NCBI GenBank assembly: GCA_014529385.2
Contig: CM043945.1
Span: 149,221,241-149,285,240, forward strand
DNA: 64,000 nucleotides
Reading direction: 5' to 3'
Source: Adiantum capillus-veneris
Taxonomy: Eukaryota > Streptophyta > Polypodiopsida > Polypodiales > Pteridaceae
Shown here: in pieces, positions 33,421 to 45,195 of the stretch
Layout of the letters: every line of letters starts with the position of its first letter
Numbering within the stretch: the first letter of the stretch is position 1
Notes under the pieces: generated by a model
Database searches by the model: none
Seen by the model: only the letters and a program-made list of their open reading frames with translations
Told to the model about the DNA's origin: nothing
Program-made: the position numbers and the translations under genes

Positions 33421-34059
33421 ATGGTGCGGATACTCCAGCTAGCTTTGACACGTGATTTAAATCTCTTCTCTATGGCCAAGATTGCAGGCCCTAGTGGGTT
33501 TGTCCGTTATGAAAGCATGTTGATTGCTTCATGTAGTCTTGTAGTTAAGAGTGGTTTTTTGTGGTTGGTATATCCGAGTGAACCCAAAAATCTGTTCAGA
33601 GCCAAACTCTCCTCCATTAAATATCAAGCTTCGGCATTGTGACCAAACGAGCATATACTTTGACCAAAACAGTTGTAGATATAAACGAAAGTTTAAGATC
33701 CATGATGACTTGGGTCTTGAAACCACAAAAGCTCATATCATAGGAGACCGATGGGATAGACAATATCAGGGCAAAGATAATGCTATCCATAGCTTGACTT
33801 GGGGAATAATTTGTCATGTTTAATGGAGATACATAGGAAACTATGCAAAAGGTTTACAGATACCAAACATCAATAGTGCTACCCAAAGCGTGCCTTCACA
33901 ATCCCAAAAGGTGAGACTAAATCAGAGCCAAACAATTTTGAACTCTCATAATGGAGTAGACTATAGTGATCACCCTAGGAAGGGGGAGCTGCAAATCCAT
34001 CAAGCTTAGCTCTAGTATCAAAAAATGCTACACCAGTAAGAAGCCCTCAAAATTCTAGC

Positions 34060-35018
34060 CAACAGACCCCTTTAAAGAAAAAACCATTGGAAGATCATAC
34101 TGTTGTTGAAAGTTTTTCACTGACCGAGATCCCATCAAAATCTGTAGACAAATTCTTCTATGAAGATCATGTGGGACAAAAGTTTCAGTTGATCTCCACA
34201 AGTCAAAGCCAAAAGCCAACAAGTCCCATAGTGTTCAAGCAATTTCATATGACCAATCTCACATATGCATATCAAGATGAAAAAGGCAATGATTATCAAC
34301 AGGTTCATGACCTTGTACAAGCCCTTATGGATGTTAAACTTGAAGTCAGAGACTATCTAAAGATGATGCAGAACTTCGAGCTGCCAGAACAGGTGACAAA
34401 AAAGTCAAAATCAATGAAAGCTAAAGTCCAGAAGGCTACACAAAGGTCACCACCAAAATCTCCTCCAAAAAGACAAATTTTGTTAGAAAGTACAGTGGAT
34501 CTTCTAAGATCAAAGGTCACTCAGATGCAGGTAGACAATGCTTATCAATTGCAAGCAAAAAGTGCAATATTACAACCAATGGAGTCAACATCGATTGAAG
34601 AAAATTTTCAAAGCAAAGGAGTTAAAGAAAATGGTCAAAGAAAAGGAGTTAAAGAAAAAGTTCAATCCAAGGACATTGCCACAGCAAAAGTAGTCAATTC
34701 AGACACAAATCCTAAGATGATCAAGTGCAACATTGTTGGTGAGATGAAGAAAAAACCTCAAGTGAAGTAAAGCTAGATTTCTAGTTAGACAAGAACCTCA
34801 TGTCCTTTCACACTTGGAAAAAATGTGGCCAACCACAACTAGAAGATGCTCCTGACATATCTGGAAACAAACAAGCAGAATGCTAGGGAATCATCTCCAT
34901 CGCCATTCAAATAGGTCCACAGATCATCATAGCTCAATTTCATGTGGTAACAACAAAAGATGTACCAGATAACATCATAGCGGGAATGCCAATGGCATAG
35001 AAGGTGTTAGAGATACCA
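34060..35018 (+). pseudogene. Gag/protease-like remnant of relic H
   Basis: An open frame at 34060-34770 lacks an ATG (its first usual start is TTG 34087) and encodes about 230 residues. The protein is Lys/Ser/Gln-rich and I do not recognise it, apart from a linker-like region with SPPKSPPKR and a repeated K-GVKEN/KGVKEK motif. After the stop, 34880-35010 translates in pieces to a protease-like C-terminal half (IQIGPQIIIAQFHVV ... DNIIAGMPMA), with TAG where a Trp-containing motif is usual in gypsy proteases. The segment fits a decayed gag-to-protease junction. Function is lost. Confidence 0.45.
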
Positions 35019-35230
35019 ACATAACAAGAAAGATTGTCCTCTTTTGCAAGGCAAAGAAAAGACCATGCACACGGTGCAACACCTCACATTAGATTCATCT
35101 CCTACATATAGTGTTGTAGAGGTTCTTCTATGGAAGAAAAGCACAAGTGTTGTGTGCCTGCTTCAATGTGACAGCCCACCTTTGGCCCCCATGATTTGAT
35201 TCGCATACTGGCACTATTAACGGACAACGT
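35019..35230 (+). pseudogene. F gag C-terminal / protease start fragment
   Basis: Translates in pieces to the end of a gag zinc knuckle (NKKDCPLLQG-like) and the following linker, homologous to minus-strand 50620-50400 of F'. It ends in aacggacaacgt, where E begins; coding resumes at 46140 with gtgttcgtattttagtgg (VRILVDDGATHNF). No start codon or complete domain remains. Confidence 0.7.
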
Positions 35231-35292
35231 TGTGAGCGGGATGGAAACACACAAAACGCCTCTATAATGATCCGACACACACTCTTGGAAGG

Positions 35293-35346
<54 letters not shown>

Positions 35347-35435
35347 TGGGGCACCACTCGGCTTACACAACCCACCTGGCCGAGACAGGGAACACACCTA
35401 TGGAGTGAGAGGAGAGAGACTACCCATTTACCCAC
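35231..35435 (-). repeat. E 3' LTR, outer part with (AC)n
   Basis: Matches 44952-45150. Contains (AC)n at 35291-35344. Its right edge, cccac, is the left copy of the duplication created by copia D. The remainder of this LTR is 40618-41578. Confidence 0.9.
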
Positions 35436-35662
35436 TGTTACCATATACATGTGGTAGTGATGTGTGTGAACACACTAGGACCGCCGGGGCATTTTTTCCC
35501 TCTTTAGGAGGTTTTTCCCCCCGTGCATTGTATATATGCCCATCACTCTAGGGCTATCTATCTTTCCATTGCACACTAAGAAACACACTCTCTATTGTGT
35601 GCCTTGAGCTTCCTTCGTCTTCTCCAAGCTGTGTGCATTTCTCTGCAACCCTAATTCCAACA
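35436..35662 (+). repeat. D 5' LTR
   Basis: TGTTACC...TCCAACA, 227 bp, reverse complement of the B LTR family. A TATA-like stretch tatatat lies at 35531-35537, about 40 bases before the likely transcript start region (catcactctagggctatc). Confidence 0.93.
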
Positions 35663-36024
35663 ATTGGTATTAGAGCAGGTCACGTCCTCCCGGGCTTAGT
35701 CGCCAGCTGCTCCAACATACACCTGCTCACTTTCTCTGATTTCAATGAGCTTTGGAAAGCGTTTGTAGGTTGAAAAATATTTTGGAAAATCTCGAAGAGC
35801 TTGGTCTGCTCATAATTTTGATTTGGGTTCATTTCGACTTCCGTTTCCACTATAGGCAGTACTACACATGCTATTTCGTCATTTTTTGCAGAATTTCTGT
35901 CAGTGCTGTTTTCTGCATAGCAGGTGCCTTATAGTCTTCTACGGTTTGTGCTATATAGCAAAGGTTGTTCTCGCTCCGTTTCTCCTATTTTCGGGCAGTT
36001 TTCACATCAGGTGCAACATTTACC

Positions 36025-39000
36025 ATGGCTGACAACAACAACACAGATGTGTTCAAGATGTTTGCTGCTGAGGACATGTTGGATGGGGACAACTACCCTA
36101 TGTGGGCTTATATGATGCAACATGTACTTGTGTCAAAGGGTGTCTGGAACATTGTGCAGGGCATTGATGTACGTCCTGGTTCTGAGGATGTAGGCGATGT
36201 TGAGGATGTTGGAGGTCTTGCTGCAAGGATTGCAGCTGTTAGAGTTGTTTTGCCTACGGCAGAACAAGCTCATTGGGATGTTAAGGATGCTCAGGCTCAT
36301 GCATTGATTGCGTTGTCTGTGAAGCGCACCATTGTTCCTCACATCCGTTCATCAAAATATGCAAAACAGGCTTGGGATATTCTAGCAGGTCTTTATGCAA
36401 GCCGCAATGAGGCTAAAATTGCTTTGTTGCGTAAAGAGCTGGAGTCAAAGATTATGCATGAGGAAGATGATATGGAAACTTTCCTTGCTAGTGTCAAGGA
36501 TATCAATGAGCAACTTATTTCTACAGGTGAAGTTATTTCAGACAGTTCCCTTGTGCAGACTGTTCTTGATGCCTTACTAGATTCTTACCAGACTTTTGCT
36601 AGTACATGGAGACTTATGCCCCAAGGAAATCCAGAAGTTGTTAAGTTTGATGCATTATGCACATTGATGTTGCAAGAGTCACTTTCCAGAAAAAACAGGA
36701 CTAGACAACGTGCAGTTGAACAAGCTTTTATTGCTTCTCAAAGAAAGGGTGGTAACAGCAATGCAGCCACTTCTTATGGTTCTGCTGCGAGTGGCAAAAA
36801 TTATGTTCCTAATGCTTCTGCTGGCAGAAATCCGTCTGGAAATTCTGGTGATAATGGAAAAAAGCAGATGCGTTGCCATTATTGTAAAGCCAATGATCAC
36901 TTGATCAAGGCGTGTCCTAAGTTGAAGGCCAAAGAGGCTAAGAAGAAAGAGGGTGGTTCCACTGCACATGCCGGTTCCACTACAAATGCAGCCATTGTTG
37001 AGTCTTTTGTGAAAGGATACTGTAATCCTGATGTTGATGCAGAATGGGCTTTTAGCGCAGAGTGCACTTACAATCCTGCTGTCCATGATGCATGCTTGTC
37101 AGTTGCTGCAGATTCACCTGTGTGGTATTTTGACAGTGGTGCTACAAAGCACATTACCTCACATCGTGAATTTTTTACCTCTCTTGAGTCTGTCCCTCAT
37201 GGGAATTCAGTCACTTGTGCCAACAACGCCTCTTATCCAGTTCAAGGAGTTGGAAAGATTGTGCTCATTGCTGCTAATGGAAGTTCCTTCACACTTGTTG
37301 ATGCACTTTATGTACCTGGAATCAAGAAGAATCTGTTGTCTGTATCTGCACTTGCTAGACTTGGACTTGTAGTCAAATTTGTGGATGATAGATGTACAGT
37401 TTATGATCTCAGTTTTGATGATGAAATTGTTGCATCTGGGCTTTTGTGCCGTGGGCTGTATAAGCTCACTTTGTATGACAAGTGTGGACAAAATTTTGCA
37501 AATGCTGTTGCAGATTCAAGGGCTATTTAAGATGCAAAACTTTGGCATGCACGTTTTGGTCATCTGAATTTTGCCAGCTTGCTGCGTTTACAGAAATATG
37601 ATATGGTTGCTTCTTTGCCGCCTCTTGAAGCACCTGTCAAACATGTTTGTGAAGGCTGTATTTTGGGTAAGATGCAACGTTCTAAATTTCCAAAGGATGG
37701 TTCAGTTCGGGCCACATGCAGGTTGCAGCTTGTGCATAGTGATGTTTATGGGCCCACGCAAACTCCGTCCTTGGGAAATTACTTGTACTTCGTGACTTTC
37801 ATTGATGATTACTCCAGGCATGCATGGGTATTTCCGCTTAAAGCGAAGTCCGAAGTTTTTATGTGCTTCAAACAATTTCTGGCTATGGCTGAAAATGTCT
37901 CGAAATGTACTATGGGCACCCTCCGTTCCGATTGAGGGGGGGAGTATATGTCTCATGAATTTAATGCATTTCTGGCTAGTCGTGGGATCAAACACCAATG
38001 TATAGTGCCTTATACACCTTAGCAAAATGGTGTTGCTGAGATGAAAAACAGGTTACTGACAGAAATGGCACGATGTATGGTCAAAAGTCAAGCTTTGCCG
38101 CATTCTTTTTGGCTGGAGGCCATCATGTGTGCCACTTATGTACTTAACAGGTGTCCTACGAAAGCTTTGCAGTCTATTACTCCATATGAAGCATGGCATG
38201 ATAGAAAGCCTTCTATTGAGCACATGCGTGTTTTTGGCTGTTTGGCATATGCTTTGGTGCCACAAGTGCAGCGTAGGAAATTGGATGATAAGGCTGTCAA
38301 ATGTATTTTTGTTGGTTATAGTGCTGAAAGCAAAGGTTACAGGTTGTATCATCCACAAACAAAACGTATTCTGTTTTCTCGGGATGTAGTGTTTGTGGAA
38401 GATTCTGTTCAGCCCTTGCTGTCATGTACTAGAGACAGTAATGTAAGCTCACAGGACATTTATGACCCTTTGTTGCCTCTTTTCATTGGTGGAAATACGA
38501 ATGTAAGTTCCAATGAGGCAAATGTACAGCCTATGGGGGTTTTTGAAAATGTTTTAGATCAGCCTATTACTTATGCGGATGTACATGATGTAGTTGATGA
38601 GGAAAGGGTTGAAAATGAGCAGGCTAGAGGTATGCCAAAATGGCTGTTGCACACTTTGCGTGACAGTAAATTGGATGCACCTTTGTCTAGTCGTACTCGT
38701 TCAGGCTCTCGCCATGCATCTTATGCATCATATTGTTATGCTTTGGCTGTGTCTAGTTTACATGATGTTGAGGAGCCTCTCTCTTTTGATGAAGCACATA
38801 ATTCAGAAAATTGGATGGCTGCCGTGCAATCAGAATATGATGCACTTATAGAAAACGACACATGGACTTTATATGATTTGCCTCCTGGCAAAAAGGCCAT
38901 TGGTACGAAGTGGGTTTACAAGTCGAAACGCAAGCCAGATGGTGAGATCGATCGCCATAAGGCTCGACTTGTTGCAAAGGGTTATGCACAACAAAAAGGC

Positions 39001-40310
39001 ATTGATTATGAAGAGACTTTTGCTCCCACTTGTCGTATGACTACTGTGCCTTTTCTATGTGCATTGGCAACTCATTTTGGTTGGGATGTACATCAATTAG
39101 ACATTGTTACTGCTTTCTTGAATGGTGACATATTTGAGGAAGTTTATGTAACGCAGCCTCGCGGTTTTGTCATAAAAGGACAAGAGGACAAAGTGTGCAG
39201 ATGTAAGAAGGCTTTGTATGGGTTGAAGCAATCTCCTCGTGCTTGGTATGAGAAAGCTGACACTCATTTGGTTAAACGAGGCTTTCGTAACAGTCCAACA
39301 GAAAGCACATTGTATGTAAAGCGTGAGGGTGATGTACTTCTCATTGTGGTTCTTTATGTTGATGATTTGCTGATCACTGGACCAAATGAGAGACATATTG
39401 CTGAATTTAAGGCTGATTTGAATGCTACTTTCAAGATGAAAGATTTGGGGCTGTTGCATCATTACTTGGGTATACAGTTTAAGCAGTGTGATGGTGGTAT
39501 TGCCTTGTGTTAGAAAAGTACATAGAGACATTGCTACATAAGTTTGGTCTTGAGGATTGCAAACCTATTTCCATTCCCATGGAAACACGTTTGAAGTTGA
39601 GTCTACATGATGCTGGCGATCCTGCTGACGTCACTCTTTACCAAACTGCTGTTGGCTGCCTCATTTATGTATGCAACACAAGGCCGGATATTCAGTTTGC
39701 AGTCTCACAGGTCAGCAGATTTATGCATAGCCCAGGGTCTAAGCATTGGCAAGCTGTCAAGAGGATTTTCGGCTACCTTAGTGACACTTTACATCTTGGC
39801 TTGTTTTATCCCAAGGAGGGATCATTGCCGCCATACTTACATGCTTTTTCGGACTCAGATTGGGCTGGTTGTTTTGACACGAGAGTGTCCACAAGTGGTT
39901 TTTGTTTCATTCTTGGCAGTTCATGTATATCATGGTTGAGCAAGAAGCAACCTACTGTGGTCACTTCGAGTTGTGAGGTTGAGTATAGGGCAGTCTTCAC
40001 AGCTACGGTTGAGTGTGTATGGATCAGACGCCTTATGGCTGATTTGGGTGTTGGACAGGACACTGCCAACACTATCTACACTAACAGTCAGAGCGCATTG
40101 GTAGTTGCGAGGAACCCAGTTTTTCATGCTTGCACAATGCACATTGAGGTGCATTACCACTATGTCAGGGAGAGGCTCTCAGCAGGAGAGATCATCTTGG
40201 CTTATGTGCCAACACATGACAACCTTGCAGATCTTTTCACAAAGGCATTGTCTCGTGAGAAGCTTGAAGCTTTCCGCAAAGCTTTGGGCTTACTCCCCTT
40301 TGTGGACTGA
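36025..40310 (+). pseudogene. D copia gag-pol polyprotein, broken
   Basis: Same domain order as B: gag (MADNNNTDVFKMF from ATG 36025), zinc knuckle CHYCKANDHLIKAC, protease DSGA (WYFDSGATKHIT), GAG-pre-integrase, integrase (FIDDYSR), RT with YVDDLLITGP near 39355-39385, RNase H. Four in-frame stops: TAA 37528-37530 (B has TCA), TGA 37933-37935 (B has CGA), TAG 38020-38022 (B has CAG) and TAG 39511-39513 (B has CAG). A 1-base loss just after the last stop (gtaca against gttaca in B) shifts the RNase H part into another frame, open at 39516-40310. The natural stop is TGA at 40308-40310. It cannot produce active protein. Confidence 0.93.
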
Positions 40311-40385
40311 TCATGTCCTTAGGGCATAGCACTTCCCTTTACTCATGTGCAAGCTCTCGTTCACCGCATCACTCCAAGGGGGATT

Positions 40386-40612
40386 TGTTACCATATACGT
40401 GTGGTAGTGATGTGTGTGAACACACTAGGACCGCCGGGGCATTTTTACCCTCTTTAGGAGGTTTTTTCCCCCGTGCATTGTATATACGCCCATCACTCTA
40501 GGGCTATCTATCTTTCCATTGAACACTAAGAAACACACTGTCTATTGTGTGCCTTGAGCTTCCTTCGTCTTCTCCAAGCTGTGTGTGTTTCTCTGCAACC
40601 ATAATTCCAACA
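40386..40612 (+). repeat. D 3' LTR
   Basis: 227 bp, TGTTACC...TCCAACA. It differs from the 5' copy at scattered positions, including tatatac for tatatat at the TATA-like site. It is followed by cccac. Confidence 0.95.
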
Positions 40613-40617
40613 CCCAC

Positions 40618-40627
40618 TCCACACAGA

Positions 40628-40665
<38 letters not shown>

Positions 40666-41578
40666 CAGCTCAAAAGAGGATAATTTATGATATTTAGATA
40701 CAATTGAGCTTGGGCCAACACCAAGGGGGCAAATAGCTCACACAATATGGGTAAAATAAGCCAGATACAATCACAAACTGGAGCAGAAGCTTCACTCATA
40801 GGAGAAACTTACACAGCCAAAACAGCAAAAAAATAGTGAGGAATTTGGCAAAGTGGACAGCGCCATCGTGTCCGGAACAGCCCAAAACCCCAGTCTACAA
40901 TGTCAAAGTGCTCGAATCCGACCTCGGATGAGCAGTTTACGGCCAAAACCGTCTCCAAAAACCCCAAAAACACACTTGAGACTGTTCCTCCTCTCTTCTC
41001 CACGTTTTTTCAGTTCCCACACTTAGCTTTATTAGTTGGGCACCCTTGGCCTTTTAGATGACCTCAAACGGACCCCGAACAGGCCAAAAACTGACCTCGC
41101 AGTGCATAGTTGTCACCTTTTTGCATCATCCACACACCTGGCACTCAGCTTTTTTCAATAATGCATCCCAAAACCACGTGGAGTGGCCCCAAAATATGGT
41201 CATCATGATGATATTTCTGCATAATTATCACAAGAAAACACTCACGTTGTGTCCGTACTCATCCACGTGCAAGTATTGACCGCATTCGACCTCCTGACGC
41301 CACTAGATGCCAATTGACGCACCTGCTTACCTCATGTCGTCGGCCCACGGATAGCTTCCTCGAAAAGCTTTACGCGCTACCCACTCCTCCTTATTATAGA
41401 AAAAACACATTGGTACTGGTGATAGTGAAAATCGATGCACTATGTACACCCTGTCCTATATGTACACATGTGGGCCCCACGTAACCACCTGGCTATGGAA
41501 ATGGGCAATCCTTTATTTGATGCACCATGCATGTGTATGTACATATGCGCAATCTCTTGTTCCAAAAAACTTCTGACA
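40618..41578 (-). repeat. E 3' LTR, inner part
   Basis: Continues the E LTR after the D insertion and corresponds to about 45150-46139. It begins with a shortened (AC)n tract (40629-40661) and ends ttctgaca. On the minus strand the LTR begins TGTCAGAAG, preceded by the polypurine-like tract taggggatgggcaaatta. Confidence 0.9.
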
Positions 41579-41631
41579 TAATTTGCCCATCCCCTAACCT
41601 GCTAGAGCATTCATGCTCAGCAGCAGCAACA

Positions 41632-43888
41632 CTAGTAGATGGTCATTCCACCTGGATCCCACACAAAAACACTTTGCCTTCCCTGCATCAAAAGCTTAAT
41701 CAAGGTTCCACCTGGTTCCCAAGGAAAACGTGTAGAGATGCCATATATCAACCTTGCATCAAGAAAACCATCAATTACTTTGTCATAGACCTGCATGTGC
41801 AAATATATCTCCTTCTCCATAGATGAGAGGTCTCCACTGATCATTTGTGTTATCAATTCCTACTTCTTTGACAACTCAACCTTGGTCTGCATCAGCCCTT
41901 CAATCACTTCATAAGGCCCTTCACTTTCATCTTCAAATTCATTCGCAAATGCAACTAAACCAGACTCCTGGATTTCTTTGTCTATCAGGAGAAATGCAAC
42001 ATCATTATCCTCATCACTGTTGGTAACACTATCACTATCCTCATCTGACACTGTGGAATAGTCTTCACTATACTCATCCTCATCTTCATAAAGCTCCTCT
42101 AATCGTTTCCTTGTGTCCATATTATATAGCTTCTTGGCACCTGTTTTTCCATAGAGGCTAATCGTACCACGTCTCCAATCTTGACCAGCTCCCACTACAC
42201 GTAACCATGGTCTACCCAGTATAATAGGATATGCTCCCAACCCCGCTGGCATCACATGAAAATCAACCACCGCCTTTGCCTCATATGCCTCCACTTCTAA
42301 GCTCTTTACAACACCCAAACATTTTACTTTTTGATGGTTTGCCAATCCAATCTGGAATCCTGACACCCCAGTCACTGTAAGACCCATCTTCTCAACGCAT
42401 GAGTGTGTTATGACACATATTTGGGCTCCGCCATCAACATAACCTTGTCCCAGATTTTTTCTTTTGTGCCACACATCTACTATTGGGCAAATGTCTGGTA
42501 GCTCATCCATCGCCAACACCTTCAATGAACCTCTCTCTGGCTCTTTCTCCACTGGGTTAACCATCCTCTTCCACTGTCGCTTTAACTTTGGCACCATCTC
42601 TATAAGCTGCCAAAAAGTAACATCTGCTTTTCTGCTCGTCAGATCCTCCTTCAAGTCATAGATTAATTGTCCATCCCCTAGTGGAAAATCTGAAATTGGC
42701 CTTGACATCCTCGCCTTCATGGCTCTTTCCCTTCTTCTTACTAGGATTTGGGGCACGTCTTCCTTCCTTGTCCTCTGTGGTCCTCTTCCCAATAGGCATC
42801 ACTAATGTATCCTCTAGCTTTGATGCCTTCTCCAAGGTAACCACACTTAACACTTTTGTCTTTCCCTTTTCCTCTTGGGTTAATCCACTGGTTCCTTCGT
42901 CTCCCTTAATTTCAATTCCATAATCATTTGACCTAGTTAGCACCTGTCTTGGAAATGGATACATGTCTCCACCCATCCTTGGTGGCTTATCACATTGTGG
43001 GTTGATGTGGCCCAACTCTCCACAATTATAACACATGGGGGTCTGCCTCCAGAACCTACCATTGCTTTGTCCACCACCATTCGTGGGTCTTTCTTCACCT
43101 CCTGGCTGATTTGCAAACCTCCCTCGACCTCGATTATTTCCCACTTGACCTAGCATGTTTAGGCTGAAATTCTTCATTAAATCTACCACTTGCCTCATGT
43201 CTTGCCTTAGCCCATCATCTTGCACTGCTGTAGTGACCACTGCTGTCATAACCTGAGGAGTAACAGAAACCACTGGTTCATGATGAACCCGACCTTGCGA
43301 AGAATCCATAGGATGAAATTCAAACCTCATGGGCAAAGACTCCACCCCTAACTGGCTCATTTTCCTCAACTTCCACTCTTTGTTCCTTGCTACTTCTAGT
43401 GCATCTTCATATGTCCTAGGCTTCTTTAGATCCACTCTCCAACATATATTCTATCAAAGACCAGCCAAGAACCTGTCCTTCTTCATCATGTCAGGCGGGG
43501 GTACTTGTGGTGCTAAGGCTTTACACATCCGCTCCCATGCCAATGAAAACTTACGTATGTACGCATCTACTGGCTCACCTTCCTTTTGCACCAAACCTTG
43601 TACTTCTTTCCACACTTTGTCAGGATCTTCTATCTTCACAAACTCCACTTCCAACCCATGCCGTAGATTTTCCCAACTCAATCTTATAGGCGGATCAGCC
43701 ACACGCAACTCCTCTTCAAATGCTTTGGACCAGACTCATGCATCACTCTTCAAACAAATTTGGAGAAGGCGTAACATCTGCGTCGGGTCATGAATCTGGT
43801 TGCTAATGCATACAACTTCCATCTTTTCTAAAAAGTCTTCCACATCTTTATCACTTCTTCCATGAAACTCCGGATAAGAGAAAGCCAT
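41632..43888 (-). pseudogene. E gag and protease, with C-terminal tail
   Basis: Starts at ATG 43888-43886 (MAFSYPEFHGRSDKDVEDF). Gag domain: MLRLLQICL ... SWENLRHGLEVEFV ... FSLAWERMCKAL. A zinc knuckle CYNCGELGHINPQC lies near 43030. Then a frameshift near 42690 leads into an aspartic protease frame (42792-41860) with YVDGGAQICVITHSC (D-G-G-A) and YPIILGRPWLRVVG, followed by an acidic stretch (EDEDEYSEDYSTVSDEDSD). After a stop at 41860-41862 the same frame runs to 41632 and ends with FPWEPGG and FVWDPGG about 20 residues apart. In-frame stops: TGA at 43737-43735 (CGA expected) and a TGA-TAG pair near 43453. No RT follows; the LTR begins 54 bases further left. Confidence 0.82.
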
Positions 43889-44951
43889 GGCTACCCAAGT
43901 TACGATGGTTTGAGAACCCCTTCAAACACACATGCAAGAACCCAAACTTTTGACTGACTCAATTCCCAGAAACTTGAATGGAGCTTGTCTTTAGATAAGG
44001 ACAAACACATGCACATCAAATGAGTTTTCATAGTTAATCATCGAAATTACAACAGGCAAAGGACATTCCAGGATCTCTCGTAATCTTCTTGGCTCGAACA
44101 TAAAGACTATGCGCTGCTGGACAAAAATCTTCCTGGACACTTGAACGTTTATCTGGATTCTTTGAGTTAAATGAAAAGGAGTGAATTGAGGGCCATTTTG
44201 ATCATCCATTAAAGTCAACCATGCAGCTCCCAAGAAAGCACACCTATCTTATCCTCTGATTTTGCCAAAATTTCAGCAGCATAACAGCATAAATGGCTCA
44301 AAAGACCAAAAAACTAGCCATCATAACTTGGAAAAATTTTGACAGAGTTTCCCCAAAAGTAGAGCAATGAGAACCCAAAATATAGACTGTATATGTATGC
44401 ATAAACTGCCAACAATATAACCTGAGCATCAAGTAGGAATCACTACTACATAGCCTATGGCGCGGTCACGAAAAGGGTGCTCCATCTACCTGTATCACCG
44501 AAAGGATCTCCACATTTGAGAATCCCCCAGCTCAATAAAACCTCACGCTATCGACCCTCACATGAAGGCTTATGCAAATCTCATAATAGTCAAGTCTCAG
44601 AAATGACTATCTTCCAGACCAAGTCTCAAAAATGGCTGGGACTGCCAAATAAAATCGAATATGGCTCCACAAAGGCGTACAATGACAGTTTCCACAAGTA
44701 ACGTACAATACCAACAGACAATGCGCTCAAACAGGCGCCAACTGATGCATACCCACGGCAACTGCAAGTGACTCCCACTTGCCAATGTATCACTGAACTC
44801 CAGCTATATGTACCTGTGTGAATCACCTGTATCTGTACCTGTCCCTATAACCTGTAACCTGTAGTCTGCAACCTGTAATCCCGAATCTTGAAGCTCGACG
44901 CTCGAAGTAGAAGGTACTCGATGAAGATCCTCAGTGGGGGCACCAAAAGAA
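43889..44951 (-). promoter_or_regulatory. E leader and primer-binding site
   Basis: About 1 kb of untranslated leader without a supported ORF. Next to the 5' LTR the minus strand reads TGGTGCCCCCACTGAGG (44945-44929), six bases inside the LTR edge: a plausible primer site ending in the tRNA CCA complement. I cannot name the tRNA. Confidence 0.6.
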
Positions 44952-45013
44952 TGTGAGCGGGATGGAAACACACAGAACGCCTCTATAATGACCCGACACA
45001 CACTCTTGAAAGG

Positions 45014-45063
<50 letters not shown>

Positions 45064-45153
45064 TGGGGCACCACTCGGCTTACACAACCCACCTGGCCGA
45101 GACAGGGAACACACCTATGGAGTGAGAGGAGAGAGACTACCCATTTACACACT

Positions 45154-45195
<42 letters not shown>

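Larger units (their letters stand above)
29100..35018 (+). mobile_element. Decayed gypsy-like relic H
   Basis: Inferred from two anchors. First, a primer-binding site TGGCGCCGTTGTTGGGGA (30152-30169) follows a sequence ending ccatccaca, as an LTR would; it differs by two bases from the tRNA-Asp type site. Second, a gag/protease-like remnant in the same orientation lies at 34060-35018. The presumed 5' LTR (roughly 29100-30149) has no second copy in the window, so its left edge is a guess. No RT or integrase is seen. The right end is cut where the F family sequence begins at about 35019. Confidence 0.45.
35436..40612 (+). mobile_element. Ty1/copia retrotransposon D
   Basis: Plus-strand relative of B, 5177 bp, inserted in the E LTR with the 5-bp duplication CCCAC (35431-35435 and 40613-40617). 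Its two 227-bp LTRs differ at about nine positions by eye, against none in B, so D appears older. Primer site TGGTATTAGAGC (35665-35676) carries one C-to-T change from the consensus. Polypurine tract aagggggatt (about 40375-40384). The coding region has four stops and one frameshift. Confidence 0.97.

Noticed and set aside
2325-40310. RNA editing as explanation for C-to-T stops in B and D
   Set aside because: C-to-U and U-to-C editing in land plants is organellar. These are nuclear retroelements with other decay marks, so methylcytosine deamination is simpler.
44477-44826. Short ORFs in the E leader on both strands
   Set aside because: They fall in the untranslated leader next to the primer site, are short and have no similarity I can see.
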